Assembly: GCA_934663655.1 (NCBI GenBank)
Contig: CAKUKT010000025.1
Coordinates: 1-15,999, forward strand
Length of the DNA stretch: 15,999 nucleotides
DNA from: an uncultured Victivallaceae bacterium
GTDB lineage: Bacteria; Verrucomicrobiota; Lentisphaeria; Victivallales; Victivallaceae
Reading direction: 5' to 3'
Below, piece after piece: positions 6,140 through 13,922 of the stretch. Position 1 is the stretch's first letter; each line of letters begins with the position of its first letter. The notes beneath the pieces were generated by a model. The model had not been told where the DNA came from. It ran no database searches and saw nothing but the letters and a program-made list of their open reading frames with translations. A program made the translations under genes and the position numbers.

Positions 6140-9100
6140 ATGCCCTCCTCCCAGGAACAGCCGCCGCTCCGGCTGATCGATCGTGTCCGACTGGACAAAA
6201 TGCAGCGGCGCGGCGCCGATGCCGATGCCTGTGCCCGGTTTATCGCCGCAGCGCGGGAGCGTTCGCTTGCGCCGCGAGCGGAAAAACTGCGGTGCGACTA
6301 CCCCCCGGAACTGCCGATAACGCCTTATCTGCCGGAGATTTCCGCGACCTTACGCACCTCTCCGGTGGTAATCGTCTGTGGTGCCACCGGTTCCGGTAAA
6401 ACCACCCAGCTTCCCAAAGCCGCTCTTGCGGCCGGTTTCGGCCGCTGCGGCCGGATCGGCTGCACCCAGCCCCGCCGGATTGCGGCGACCGCGCTGGCGC
6501 GTCGTTTCGCCTCGGAAACCGGAGTGGCATTGGGCGAGGAGGTCGGGTGTAAAATCCGCTTTGAAGACCGTACCGGCGACGCGACGGTGGTTAAATTCAT
6601 GACCGACGGCATTCTGCTGGCGGAAACGCGTTCCGATCCGGAACTGCTGGCCTACGACTGCCTGCTGATCGATGAAGTTCACGAGCGGTCGCTTAACATC
6701 GACTTCCTGCTCGGCTACCTCAAACACCTGCTCGAAACCCGGCGGCCGGAACTCCGGGTCATCATCTCCTCGGCAACCATGGAGAGCGAACGGCTGGCGG
6801 AATTTTTCGGCGGCGCTCCGGTGATAAACATCCCCGGCGGCCTCCATCCGGTCGAGGACTGCTTTCTCGAACCGGATGAGGACGAAGACCTGTCGGAAGC
6901 AATCGCCCGCGGCGTGGAATTTCTCTCCGATTTCGATCCGCGCGGCGATACGCTGGTCTTCCTGCCCGGCGAACGGGAGATCCGCGATGCAGCCGAACTC
7001 CTCCGGGGACGCGCCTATCCCGCCACGGAGGTGCTGGCTCTCTATGGGCGGCTCGGCAGCGCCGAGCAGGATCGGATATTTCATCCTTCGCCGCGGACCC
7101 GGCGGATCATTCTGGCCACCAACGTTGCGGAAACATCGCTGACCATTCCCGGCATCAAGTTCGTGATCGACACCGGACTGGTGCGGATCAGCCGTTACAA
7201 CCCGCGCACCCGGATTCAGGAGCTGCGGATCGAATTTGTCTCCCAGGCGAGTGCCCGGCAACGGCGGGGACGCTGCGGCCGCCTCAGCGACGGCATCTGT
7301 CTGCATCTCTACAGCGAAGCGGCGCTGACGGAGAGCGCGCCCTATACCGCGCCGGAGATCCAGCGCAGTTCGCTGGCCGGAGTGATTCTGCAGATGGCGG
7401 CGCTGCGCCTGCCGCCGGTTGAAACCTTTCCCTTTGTCGATCCTCCGTCACCGGCGCAGATCCGCGAAGGTCGGGCGGTGCTCGACGATCTTCACGCCAT
7501 CAGGTTCGACGGCCGGCTGACCCCGATCGGGCGGAAACTTGCCGCGCTGCCGCTGGATCCCCATCTCGGGAAAATGCTGGTCGAAGGAGCGGAATCCGGT
7601 TTGCTCGGCATCATCGCGGTGATCGCCGCCGGGTTGAGCATCGCCGACCCCCGCGAACGCCCCTTTGAACAAGCCCGGGCCGCTGATGAGGCACAGAAAA
7701 AATTTCTTTCTCCGGAGTCCGATTTCTTCGGGATGCTCAACCTCTGGCGGCAGGCTGCCGAACAGTCCCGTATCTCCAATTCGGCACTGCGCGCCTTTGC
7801 CCGGAAAAATTTCCTCAGTTTCCGTCGCCTGCGTGAATGGCGCGGTCTCGTATCCGAACTCCTCGACGCCTGCGGCTCCACGGAATCGGCGGATTCCATC
7901 GTCGTTGACAATGCCCCGCAGCACTTCGAGGCGATACACCAGATCCTGCTCGGCGCCATGCCGCGCCAGCTGGCTGCCTACGATCCGGAAAAACTCTGTT
8001 ACAGCGATATGGGTGGCCGCAAGTTCACGATCTTTCCGGGTTCTGGACTGGCCAAACGACGCAATCCACCGCGCTGGCTGCTGTTTTTTGCGCTGGTGGA
8101 GACCACGCGGCTTTTCGGGCGATGCGTCGCCGAGGCGCGTCCGGAGTGGCTGCCGCAATGCGCGCCTCACCTCTGCAAAAGCGTCTTTGACCAGATCCAT
8201 TACGACCCCGCCTCGGGCTTCGTCCGGGCGCGCGAACGGATCACCGCGGGTTCGCTGCTGATCCATCCCGGACGGCGGCGTGATTATTCCGGGTGCGATC
8301 CGGCGGAGTGTCGCCGGGTCTTCATCGTCGAAGCGCTGGCGGGAGGAGCGCTGGCTTCCGGTGCCGGCATTCCCTGGCTGGAGGAGTTCATCCGGCTGCG
8401 GAGCCGACTGGAACAGCTCGAAATCAAGCTGCGCCGACCGGGGTCGGTACTCGATGAAAACGCGATTATCACCCATTTCGAAGCGGCGCTTCCGGCGGGA
8501 GCGAACTCTCTGCAGGCGCTGAAACTCGACTGGAAACGCCACCATCGTTCCTATCTGCCGGAGGCCGGAGCGATCGCCGACCCGGAACTGCTGGCCCGGG
8601 AAGAGGATTTCCCCGACCACATCACCCGTGACGGCCTCGAAGTGAAGGTAAAATACAGCTTCTCCCCCGGGGAAACCGGTGACGGTATCACGGTGGAGGT
8701 TCCGGAAAGCGCGGCGAATTACCTCGGAACCGAACTCTTTGATTACCTCACGCCGGGCTACCTCGAGTGGAAAATTGAATTTATGCTCCGCTCGCTACCC
8801 AAACCGCAGCGGCGGCAGCTGCTTCCGCTCGGCGAACGGGTTTCGGAATTTCTCTCGCTGCTTCGTCAGGACAGTTCGGCCACGGCACAGCCGCTGTCGG
8901 AGGCGCTGGTCGATTTTCTCCGGACGCGCTGCCAACTCTCCGATCTGCGCGCGGATGCGTTTGACCGGCTGGAATACCCGGAATATCTGCGGCTCAAACT
9001 GGCGTTGACCGACGAACGCGGACGGATCGTCAAAGTTCTGGACGCCCCGCCCAATCCCGGAGAACGCGGTTCCCGACTGGCGGGAGGATTCGCAGTTGCG

Positions 9101-9958
9101 GCGGCCTGGCAGGGCAGCGGTTTCACCTCCTGGCCGCCACAGCCGCCGGAACGCTGGCCGGAATCGGTCGAAGTGATCAGAGGAGGCGAACGAACCGCGG
9201 CCATCGCCCTCTGCGACGAGGGAAACAGCGTCGGCCGCAACCTCTACCTTGACCAGGCGGAAGCCGAACTTCAACATGCCGCGGGCATAATCCGGCTTTA
9301 CCAACTGCGCTATCCGCAGCAGATCAAGTATCTCAAGGGTTCACTCCGGCTCGACCATGTGCGGGAACTGGAACTCTTTTCCCGATATCCGCAATGGCGC
9401 AGCGATCTGGTGGCAACGGCGATTGGCTCGGCGTTCAAACGGGCTCTCTGGGAAATCCGTTCGAGCGGTGAGTTCGAGCGGGAATCCCAGGCCGCCTGCG
9501 ACCGCCTCTCGCACGGAATTGGCGCGGAACTGGAAAACATCGTCAATCTGGCCGACCGCGCCGCCACCATCCGAAAACTGATTCGCAAGCTGCCGAAACA
9601 CTCCTTCTCCGCCACAGACGCCGCCGGACAGCTCGACTATCTCTTCCGTCCGGGATTTCTGCGCTGCGCCGCGGCGGCATCCGAATACCCGCGCTACCTG
9701 CGCGGCCTGAATCTGCGCCTCGAACGCGCAATCGCCTCTCCAGCCCGCGACGAAGCCAAGGGGGAAACACTGGAACCATTTATCCGCCGTTTCACCGCCG
9801 CCGCTGAAACCACCGACCCGGCGGCAAAACCCGGTTTTCTGAAATTCTTTCTGCTGCTGGAGGAGTCACGCCTGGCGATTTTTTCGCCCGAAGTCAGAGC
9901 CCGCGGCAAAGCCGGAATTCCGGCACTGGCCGCTGCCTGGGAAGAGCTTCGTCTGTAA
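6140..9958 (+). CDS. hrpA: ATP-dependent RNA helicase HrpA (DExH family)
   Basis: 1272 aa, close to the usual length of about 1300. It uses ATP hydrolysis to remodel RNA or RNA-protein complexes in the cytoplasm; work on the Escherichia coli protein links it to translation and stalled ribosomes. Motifs: Walker A GATGSGKTT (81-89), TQPRR (109-113), motif II DEVH (178-181), SAT (211-213), LVFLPGEREI (272-281), the motif V region ATNVAETSLTIPG (326-338), and motif VI QRRGRCGR (374-381). A helicase-associated and OB-fold region follows, then the long carboxy-terminal extension (DUF3418 type) that separates HrpA from shorter DEAH helicases. Motif II reads DEVH in place of DEAH; the metal-binding Asp and Glu are intact, so activity is expected. 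The start has a poor ribosome binding site, which fits translation soon after the ligase stop codon. Confidence 0.95.
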   Translation: MPSSQEQPPLRLIDRVRLDKMQRRGADADACARFIAAARERSLAPRAEKLRCDYPPELPITPYLPEISATLRTSPVVIVCGATGSGKTTQLPKAALAAGFGRCGRIGCTQPRRIAATALARRFASETGVALGEEVGCKIRFEDRTGDATVVKFMTDGILLAETRSDPELLAYDCLLIDEVHERSLNIDFLLGYLKHLLETRRPELRVIISSATMESERLAEFFGGAPVINIPGGLHPVEDCFLEPDEDEDLSEAIARGVEFLSDFDPRGDTLVFLPGEREIRDAAELLRGRAYPATEVLALYGRLGSAEQDRIFHPSPRTRRIILATNVAETSLTIPGIKFVIDTGLVRISRYNPRTRIQELRIEFVSQASARQRRGRCGRLSDGICLHLYSEAALTESAPYTAPEIQRSSLAGVILQMAALRLPPVETFPFVDPPSPAQIREGRAVLDDLHAIRFDGRLTPIGRKLAALPLDPHLGKMLVEGAESGLLGIIAVIAAGLSIADPRERPFEQARAADEAQKKFLSPESDFFGMLNLWRQAAEQSRISNSALRAFARKNFLSFRRLREWRGLVSELLDACGSTESADSIVVDNAPQHFEAIHQILLGAMPRQLAAYDPEKLCYSDMGGRKFTIFPGSGLAKRRNPPRWLLFFALVETTRLFGRCVAEARPEWLPQCAPHLCKSVFDQIHYDPASGFVRARERITAGSLLIHPGRRRDYSGCDPAECRRVFIVEALAGGALASGAGIPWLEEFIRLRSRLEQLEIKLRRPGSVLDENAIITHFEAALPAGANSLQALKLDWKRHHRSYLPEAGAIADPELLAREEDFPDHITRDGLEVKVKYSFSPGETGDGITVEVPESAANYLGTELFDYLTPGYLEWKIEFMLRSLPKPQRRQLLPLGERVSEFLSLLRQDSSATAQPLSEALVDFLRTRCQLSDLRADAFDRLEYPEYLRLKLALTDERGRIVKVLDAPPNPGERGSRLAGGFAVAAAWQGSGFTSWPPQPPERWPESVEVIRGGERTAAIALCDEGNSVGRNLYLDQAEAELQHAAGIIRLYQLRYPQQIKYLKGSLRLDHVRELELFSRYPQWRSDLVATAIGSAFKRALWEIRSSGEFERESQAACDRLSHGIGAELENIVNLADRAATIRKLIRKLPKHSFSATDAAGQLDYLFRPGFLRCAAAASEYPRYLRGLNLRLERAIASPARDEAKGETLEPFIRRFTAAAETTDPAAKPGFLKFFLLLEESRLAIFSPEVRARGKAGIPALAAAWEELRL

Positions 9959-9999
9959 TCCGGCCGGCGCCGGAGAAAGCTGCCGCCGCCCGGGCGTTC

Positions 10000-10018
10000 C
10001 CGCCCCGGTCCGGGGCGG
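10000..10018. terminator. GC hairpin between convergent genes
   Basis: Perfect inverted repeat of CCGCCCCGG around a single base, between the ends of hrpA (9958) and the convergent secreted-protein gene (10027). There is no T run on either side, so if it terminates transcription it is not a classical intrinsic terminator. Confidence 0.4.
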
Positions 10019-10026
10019 AAACCGGA

Positions 10027-11073
10027 TCACTGCCCGACGTGCTGCCCGACATCGAGGAGCTTGGAACTCGGCGGCGTCGGCTGCACCGGGGTCGGGGCAA
10101 TCACTTCTCCGTCCTCATCGAGCAACTGTGCCGCAGTGAGCTTACCGGCGTTGGGATCCTTGAAGTCGACCCCGACCCGGGCCGGCGCACCGCCGACCCG
10201 GGAAACCTTGCCGGTGGCCGGATCACGATAAAGCATGGGGATCGTACTGGTGGTTTTCCAGAAGCTGTTCTCGGTATTCAGACCGTCCACGCTGAAGGAG
10301 AGATAATGAAATACCTTCGGCGACAGGGGAACCAGCAGATGAATACGGCTGAGCATATCCACTTCGGCCTGAATCTGGTTATGAGCAATGCGCATTCCGA
10401 CCCGCATGACGCCGAATACTTTTTTGTTATCCTCAATCACAAGATAGTAGTAGGTGTTGGGGGTTTCCTGAAGCGCCCGCAAACTGTAGGTGCGCTCGCC
10501 GGCGGTAGTTACATGTCCTTTCTCATCGTCGAGCGCCGGCAGGCCGACAGTACGACTCCAGATCGGGGCTCCGGTTTCGACACGGAAGAAATCCGGCTTG
10601 CTCTGATATTCGTTTTCAAGCTGGTTGTGGGAAATAAAAGCCCGTACTTCATAACGCTGCGGAACGTCAAGGTTGTAATATCTGTTGATCGGAATTATCA
10701 TCCGCTTGATCTCCCCCGGCCCCAGCACCAGGCCGGCGACCGAAATTTCCTGCCCTTCGCGTTTCGGGACAGCCCGGTCATGTTCGTCGCGGATATCGAA
10801 GAGAACGAATCCCTGCAGCCGGGGATCATTGCCGAAAAGGAGTGGTTTCCCGCTGTCATTGCGCAATGTCACACAGGCATACACCGGTTCGTACTGCATG
10901 TAAACAGTACGGTTCAAGGTAACCTGAATACCGATCTGGGCGAACAACGACGGCAGAGAAAAGAAGAGCGCCGCCATCACCGGCAGCCGGAATCCCCGCA
11001 ACCGGACAACGTTTTTTCCCGGATTGCCGCCGGAGACGGTCCGGGCGAAAAAGGAAATAAAGCTCAAATACAT
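10027..11073 (-). CDS. Secreted protein of unknown function
   Basis: 348 aa. I do not recognise a named family. The amino-terminus has a long basic region followed by a hydrophobic segment (about 31-45) and a plausible signal peptidase site after SLFA (45). Just after this, IGIQVTLNRTVYMQYEPVYACVTLRN reads in part like the first strands of an immunoglobulin-like beta sandwich, so a periplasmic or outer-surface beta domain is likely. The tail is Pro-rich (residues about 328-336). The ATG at 11073 overlaps the stop of the upstream glycosyltransferase gene by 10 bp and has a G-rich binding site 8 nt before it, pointing to translational coupling. The ATG coding for M33 could be an alternative start, but it would leave almost no basic region. 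The context suggests an envelope-related role; this is inference. Confidence 0.82.
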   Translation of the reverse strand: MYLSFISFFARTVSGGNPGKNVVRLRGFRLPVMAALFFSLPSLFAQIGIQVTLNRTVYMQYEPVYACVTLRNDSGKPLLFGNDPRLQGFVLFDIRDEHDRAVPKREGQEISVAGLVLGPGEIKRMIIPINRYYNLDVPQRYEVRAFISHNQLENEYQSKPDFFRVETGAPIWSRTVGLPALDDEKGHVTTAGERTYSLRALQETPNTYYYLVIEDNKKVFGVMRVGMRIAHNQIQAEVDMLSRIHLLVPLSPKVFHYLSFSVDGLNTENSFWKTTSTIPMLYRDPATGKVSRVGGAPARVGVDFKDPNAGKLTAAQLLDEDGEVIAPTPVQPTPPSSKLLDVGQHVGQ

Positions 11074-12200
11074 TTTGTAAGCCCCCCCTGCAGGCCGGCG
11101 GCCCCGGGGCCACCGGTTGTCCGCACCGCGCGCTGTGCCGCGGTCAGACGGTTGACAATTTCACCGGCAATTGTTTCGGCGTCCAGCCGGTGACACTCCA
11201 GACGACCCGGACATTCGCGCCGCCTGCACCCCAAACACTCCACATCCGCCCGGAAAATCCGGACATCCGAACCAAATGGACCGGTAAGTTCCGGCAACGT
11301 CGGACCGTAAAACGCGAAAACCGGACGATGAAGCAACGCCGCCGCGTGAATCGGTCCGGAATCGTTGCTCACCACCGCTGCCGAATGCCGGAGCAGTTCG
11401 ATCATTCCCGGAATTGACGTTTTGCCGCAATAGTTCACCAGGGGAAATTTTCCGGCTCCGAACCGGTTGATTTCCTCGGCCCGTTCCCGATCGGACGCGC
11501 CCCCCACCGTCACAAAAGTGTAACCGGGCAGGCGTTTGTGAACAGCTTCAGCCACCGCAGCGAACAATGAAGCGGGAAATGTTTTGCTCTCCCAGCGCGC
11601 CCCCGGCAGCAGCGCAATCACCGGTTTCGGCAATCCGGCAATTTCCGCGAGGCCGTCCGGATCGACCGGCAGCTCCGGTTCCGGAATACGCTCGCCGGCC
11701 TCCGGAAACAGTCCCCGCGCCAGAGCCAAAGCACGTTCAACCGCGTGCGAAGCAGCGGCGGGAACTCCAATCCGCCGGGAATAAAACCAGGCGGCCGCCC
11801 GTTCCCGGGGCGCGGCAAAACCGGCATGAATCGGCGACCGGGCCCAGGCGGCGAAAAAGGCGCTGCGCAACAGTCCCTGAAAATCGATCACCAAGTCGTA
11901 GCGTTCTCGGCGGAGGTTGCGGATCAGCCGCAACGTTTCCGGGACACAGGAGAACAGAGCGCCGAGCCGGCGGCGTTCAAAGAGGATGGTTCGTTCGACC
12001 GGCCACGGGGAGTACCTGAGCAACGGCGCAAAGGCAGGGGCGATCAGGAAATCCAGCTTCGCCGCCGGACAAACCCGGTGAATCGCCTCCAACGCCGGAA
12101 ATATGTGGAGAATGTCCCCCAGGCTGCTTGGTTTAACCACCAGAACCCGATGAATCCCATGCGGGAAGCCGGTCACGGAAGTTTTCCCGTTGTTCGTCAT
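11064..12200 (-). CDS. Glycosyltransferase family 9, heptosyltransferase-like
   Basis: 378 aa. GT9 enzymes move a heptose from an ADP-heptose donor onto the growing inner core of lipopolysaccharide at the cytoplasmic face of the inner membrane. Motifs: VLVVKPSSLGDILH (19-32), YDLVIDFQGLLRSA (101-114), LLPGARWESKTFP (197-209) in the donor-binding domain, and SNDSGPIHAAALLHRPVFAF (278-297). A cysteine set C322-x2-C325-x4-C330-x5-C336 near the end is common in this family. The pattern is closest to heptosyltransferase I (WaaC type), but the acceptor cannot be told from sequence. The start is the only ATG in the region and has a weak binding site. It lies 99 nt after the phosphoesterase gene and overlaps the next gene by 10 bp. 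A Gram-negative envelope is implied. Confidence 0.92.
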   Translation of the reverse strand: MTNNGKTSVTGFPHGIHRVLVVKPSSLGDILHIFPALEAIHRVCPAAKLDFLIAPAFAPLLRYSPWPVERTILFERRRLGALFSCVPETLRLIRNLRRERYDLVIDFQGLLRSAFFAAWARSPIHAGFAAPRERAAAWFYSRRIGVPAAASHAVERALALARGLFPEAGERIPEPELPVDPDGLAEIAGLPKPVIALLPGARWESKTFPASLFAAVAEAVHKRLPGYTFVTVGGASDRERAEEINRFGAGKFPLVNYCGKTSIPGMIELLRHSAAVVSNDSGPIHAAALLHRPVFAFYGPTLPELTGPFGSDVRIFRADVECLGCRRRECPGRLECHRLDAETIAGEIVNRLTAAQRAVRTTGGPGAAGLQGGLTKCI

Positions 12201-12299
12201 TCTTCAGACCGTCGCCACCAATCTTGCCGCGAGAACTCCGATAAGCGAAACGTTGTCGCGGCCCTTTAAATCCCATCACCGAACCGGAAACCGTCCGGA

Positions 12300-13121
12300 T
12301 CAATTTCCGGCAGCCAATCTTCTGGCGAGCCGTTCGGGCAAGCCCGCCGCAAGCACCTTCTGCTGGGCGGAAGCGATATCGTAAGGGAGACGGTAGCGGG
12401 TGACAACACATTTATCGGTGTCGAGAACCGCGAAACTCGCCCGGGGATCACCATTGCGGGGCTGACCGATGCTGCCGATGTTAAAGAGGTATTTGTGAAC
12501 ACCGCCGCGGATGTAGTTGACCGGAAGTTCATCGGCACAGTTGAAATCGGTATCGGCGGCGGGATCGACGGCGCTGTAATTCCACTCCGGGATCGAATCG
12601 ATCATACGTTCGTTGCGGGAAGAGAGGGGTTTTTTGCAGAAGGCAACCGGTACGTGGGAGTGGCCGCAGAAACAAAGCGCGGTACGCTGATAGGAGAAGT
12701 TGTCGCCGGCGTGATGGGCGTCGAACACATACCCCCAGGTGTCCGGAGTGTCAAGCGTGGCGTGAACCACCGTCACGCCGAACTTCGGCAACGTCGCGAT
12801 GTAGGGCACACTGACCAGCCAGGCACGTTCGGCGGCCGAGAGCTGTTTGCGCGTCCAGTTGATGGCGGCCTTGGCGTTGGGGTTGAATCCGGACATCTCG
12901 GTATTGCCGCTGGCGGTGTAATCATCGTGGTTGCCGCGAACCATGGCGACGAAATTAAGCTGTTTAACCATTTCGATACAACGTGCCGGTTCGGCGTTGT
13001 AACCGACGATGTCGCCCAGGGAGATGAAGTCGGTGATTCCCAATTCGGCACACTTTGCCAGCACGACTTCCAACGCATCGGCGTTGGAATGAATATCGCT
13101 CAGTATCGCAAATTTCGGCAT
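12300..13121 (-). CDS. Calcineurin-like metallophosphoesterase
   Basis: 273 aa. Two-metal phosphoesterase fold with motifs in the family order: D9-x-H11 (LSDIHSN), GDIVGY with D37, GNHD (N64, H65, D66), H120 (VVHAT) and GHSH (153-156). The segment NIGSIGQPRNGDPRASFAVL (214-233) is typical of the YfcE/MJ0936-like group of stand-alone phosphodiesterases. Between about 160 and 205 there is an insertion that includes several charged and aromatic residues. The substrate cannot be stated; nucleotides, phosphodiesters and phosphoproteins are known for the family. It is the first gene of the minus-strand cluster with the heptosyltransferase and the secreted protein. No strong ribosome binding site precedes the ATG. 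Confidence 0.93.
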   Translation of the reverse strand: MPKFAILSDIHSNADALEVVLAKCAELGITDFISLGDIVGYNAEPARCIEMVKQLNFVAMVRGNHDDYTASGNTEMSGFNPNAKAAINWTRKQLSAAERAWLVSVPYIATLPKFGVTVVHATLDTPDTWGYVFDAHHAGDNFSYQRTALCFCGHSHVPVAFCKKPLSSRNERMIDSIPEWNYSAVDPAADTDFNCADELPVNYIRGGVHKYLFNIGSIGQPRNGDPRASFAVLDTDKCVVTRYRLPYDIASAQQKVLAAGLPERLARRLAAGN

Positions 13122-13234
13122 TCTATCGCTTCACACTTCAAATTGGTTATTGACAAAAAACAAATAACAAAACATCGCCGTAACGTGCGGCGGCGGAGCA
13201 GAGAAGGCAACTAACGAGCCGAGCTTCTCCGCAG

Positions 13235-13261
13235 AATATACTCACCCGGCACTCGTTCCGA
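13235..13261 (-). promoter_or_regulatory. Candidate promoter of the phosphoesterase cluster
   Basis: The minus strand has a TATATT -10 (13240-13235) of the form seen elsewhere in the window, but only a poor -35 at 18-19 bp (TTGCTC-like). It would give a leader of about 107 nt. Weak support. Confidence 0.3.
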
Positions 13262-13263
13262 GC

Positions 13264-13299
13264 AAAAAACCATCTTGCCGGAACGTCCGCAAGTTCCGG
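13264..13299 (-). terminator. Possible terminator downstream of rnpB
   Basis: A 7-bp stem (CCGGAAC with GTTCCGG, 13278-13299, 8-nt loop) is followed on the minus strand, after 8 nt, by six T (13269-13264). The gap between stem and T run is longer than usual. A second small hairpin (13313-13328, 6-bp stem, 4-nt loop) precedes it. Together they could end rnpB transcription; otherwise I see nothing in 13122-13440. Confidence 0.35.
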
Positions 13300-13444
13300 A
13301 TCACTATTCATCATCCCGAACGCGGGATTTACTTTCCCGAGTCCGTGCACATATCCTCAACCCTCGCGGGTATCAATAACTCCAGTCTTCCGAACCCGCC
13401 CGGCCCGCAGCTGTCAGTTCATCAGCCCCCGGTGAGCGGGAAGC

Positions 13445-13821
13445 GAAGCATTACGACCGCTGTAAGCCGGATTCTGTTTCCGCCGTTTCCGGCGGACGGC
13501 AATCATCTGTCTATGCGACCAGAACCCGGGGCTGCTGACGCCGCGAGCAACGGCTCGCCCCCTATTTGGTCTTGCTGCGGGAGGAGTTTACCTTGACGAC
13601 GCCGCTCTCGCGAACGCCCGGTGGGCTCTTGCCCCACCATTTCACCCTTGCCGGAAACTCGCTGGCTTCCGGCGGTATAATTTCTGTTGCACTGGTCTTT
13701 CCGCGGAATATAGTCCGCGGCATCCTTCTTTTCAAAAGGACTCCCCGCTCTATGCAGTCCGGACTTTCCTCAGGCCGACCGGAAAACCGTCGGCTGCGAC
13801 TGCCCGCGACCGCAATGCTTC
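13445..13821 (-). ncRNA. rnpB: RNase P RNA, bacterial class A
   Basis: About 377 nt. This is the catalytic RNA of ribonuclease P, which cuts 5' leaders from tRNA precursors. Conserved parts on the minus strand in order: P1 5' arm from 13821, a P3 hairpin (13793-13773), GAGGAAAGTCCGGACT (13771-13756), the ACAGAAATTATACCGCC element (13688-13672), the GGTGGGGCAAGAGCCCACC hairpin (13637-13619), GGTAAACTCC before the universally conserved distal region, and the 3' element ACAGAATCCGGCTTACAG (13477-13460). The ends are set by P1: GAAGCATTGCGGTCG pairs with CGGTCGTAATGCTTC over 15 bp with a few wobbles. A promoter lies directly upstream, with the predicted start within a few bases of the P1 5' end. 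Confidence 0.96.
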
Positions 13822-13829
13822 AAATGTGT

Positions 13830-13858
13830 AATATAGCAGACGGAGGACGGATAATCAA
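13830..13858 (-). promoter_or_regulatory. Promoter of rnpB
   Basis: The minus strand has TTGATT (13858-13853), a 17-bp spacer and TATATT (13835-13830). The predicted transcription start (about 13823) agrees with the 5' end of P1 at 13821, which supports both calls. Confidence 0.8.
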
Positions 13859-13922
13859 GGTGTAACGAAGATTTTTTTCACTGGTTGCAATATTAAATGC
13901 AGTGAATTACATTATAATCATC

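Noticed and set aside
10039..11193. 384-aa plus-strand frame opposite the secreted-protein gene
   Set aside because: Long only because of GC-rich codon bias. The minus-strand reading has a signal peptide, a binding site and operon overlap.
13147..13350. 67-aa minus-strand frame between rnpB and the phosphoesterase gene (GTG start)
   Set aside because: Unusual start, no recognisable family, and short hairpins plus a promoter-like box fall inside it. It cannot be excluded fully but is not supported.
13345..13865. Two plus-strand open frames over 13345-13596 and 13566-13865
   Set aside because: They lie antisense to, and largely inside, the RNase P RNA gene; codons and composition do not look coding.
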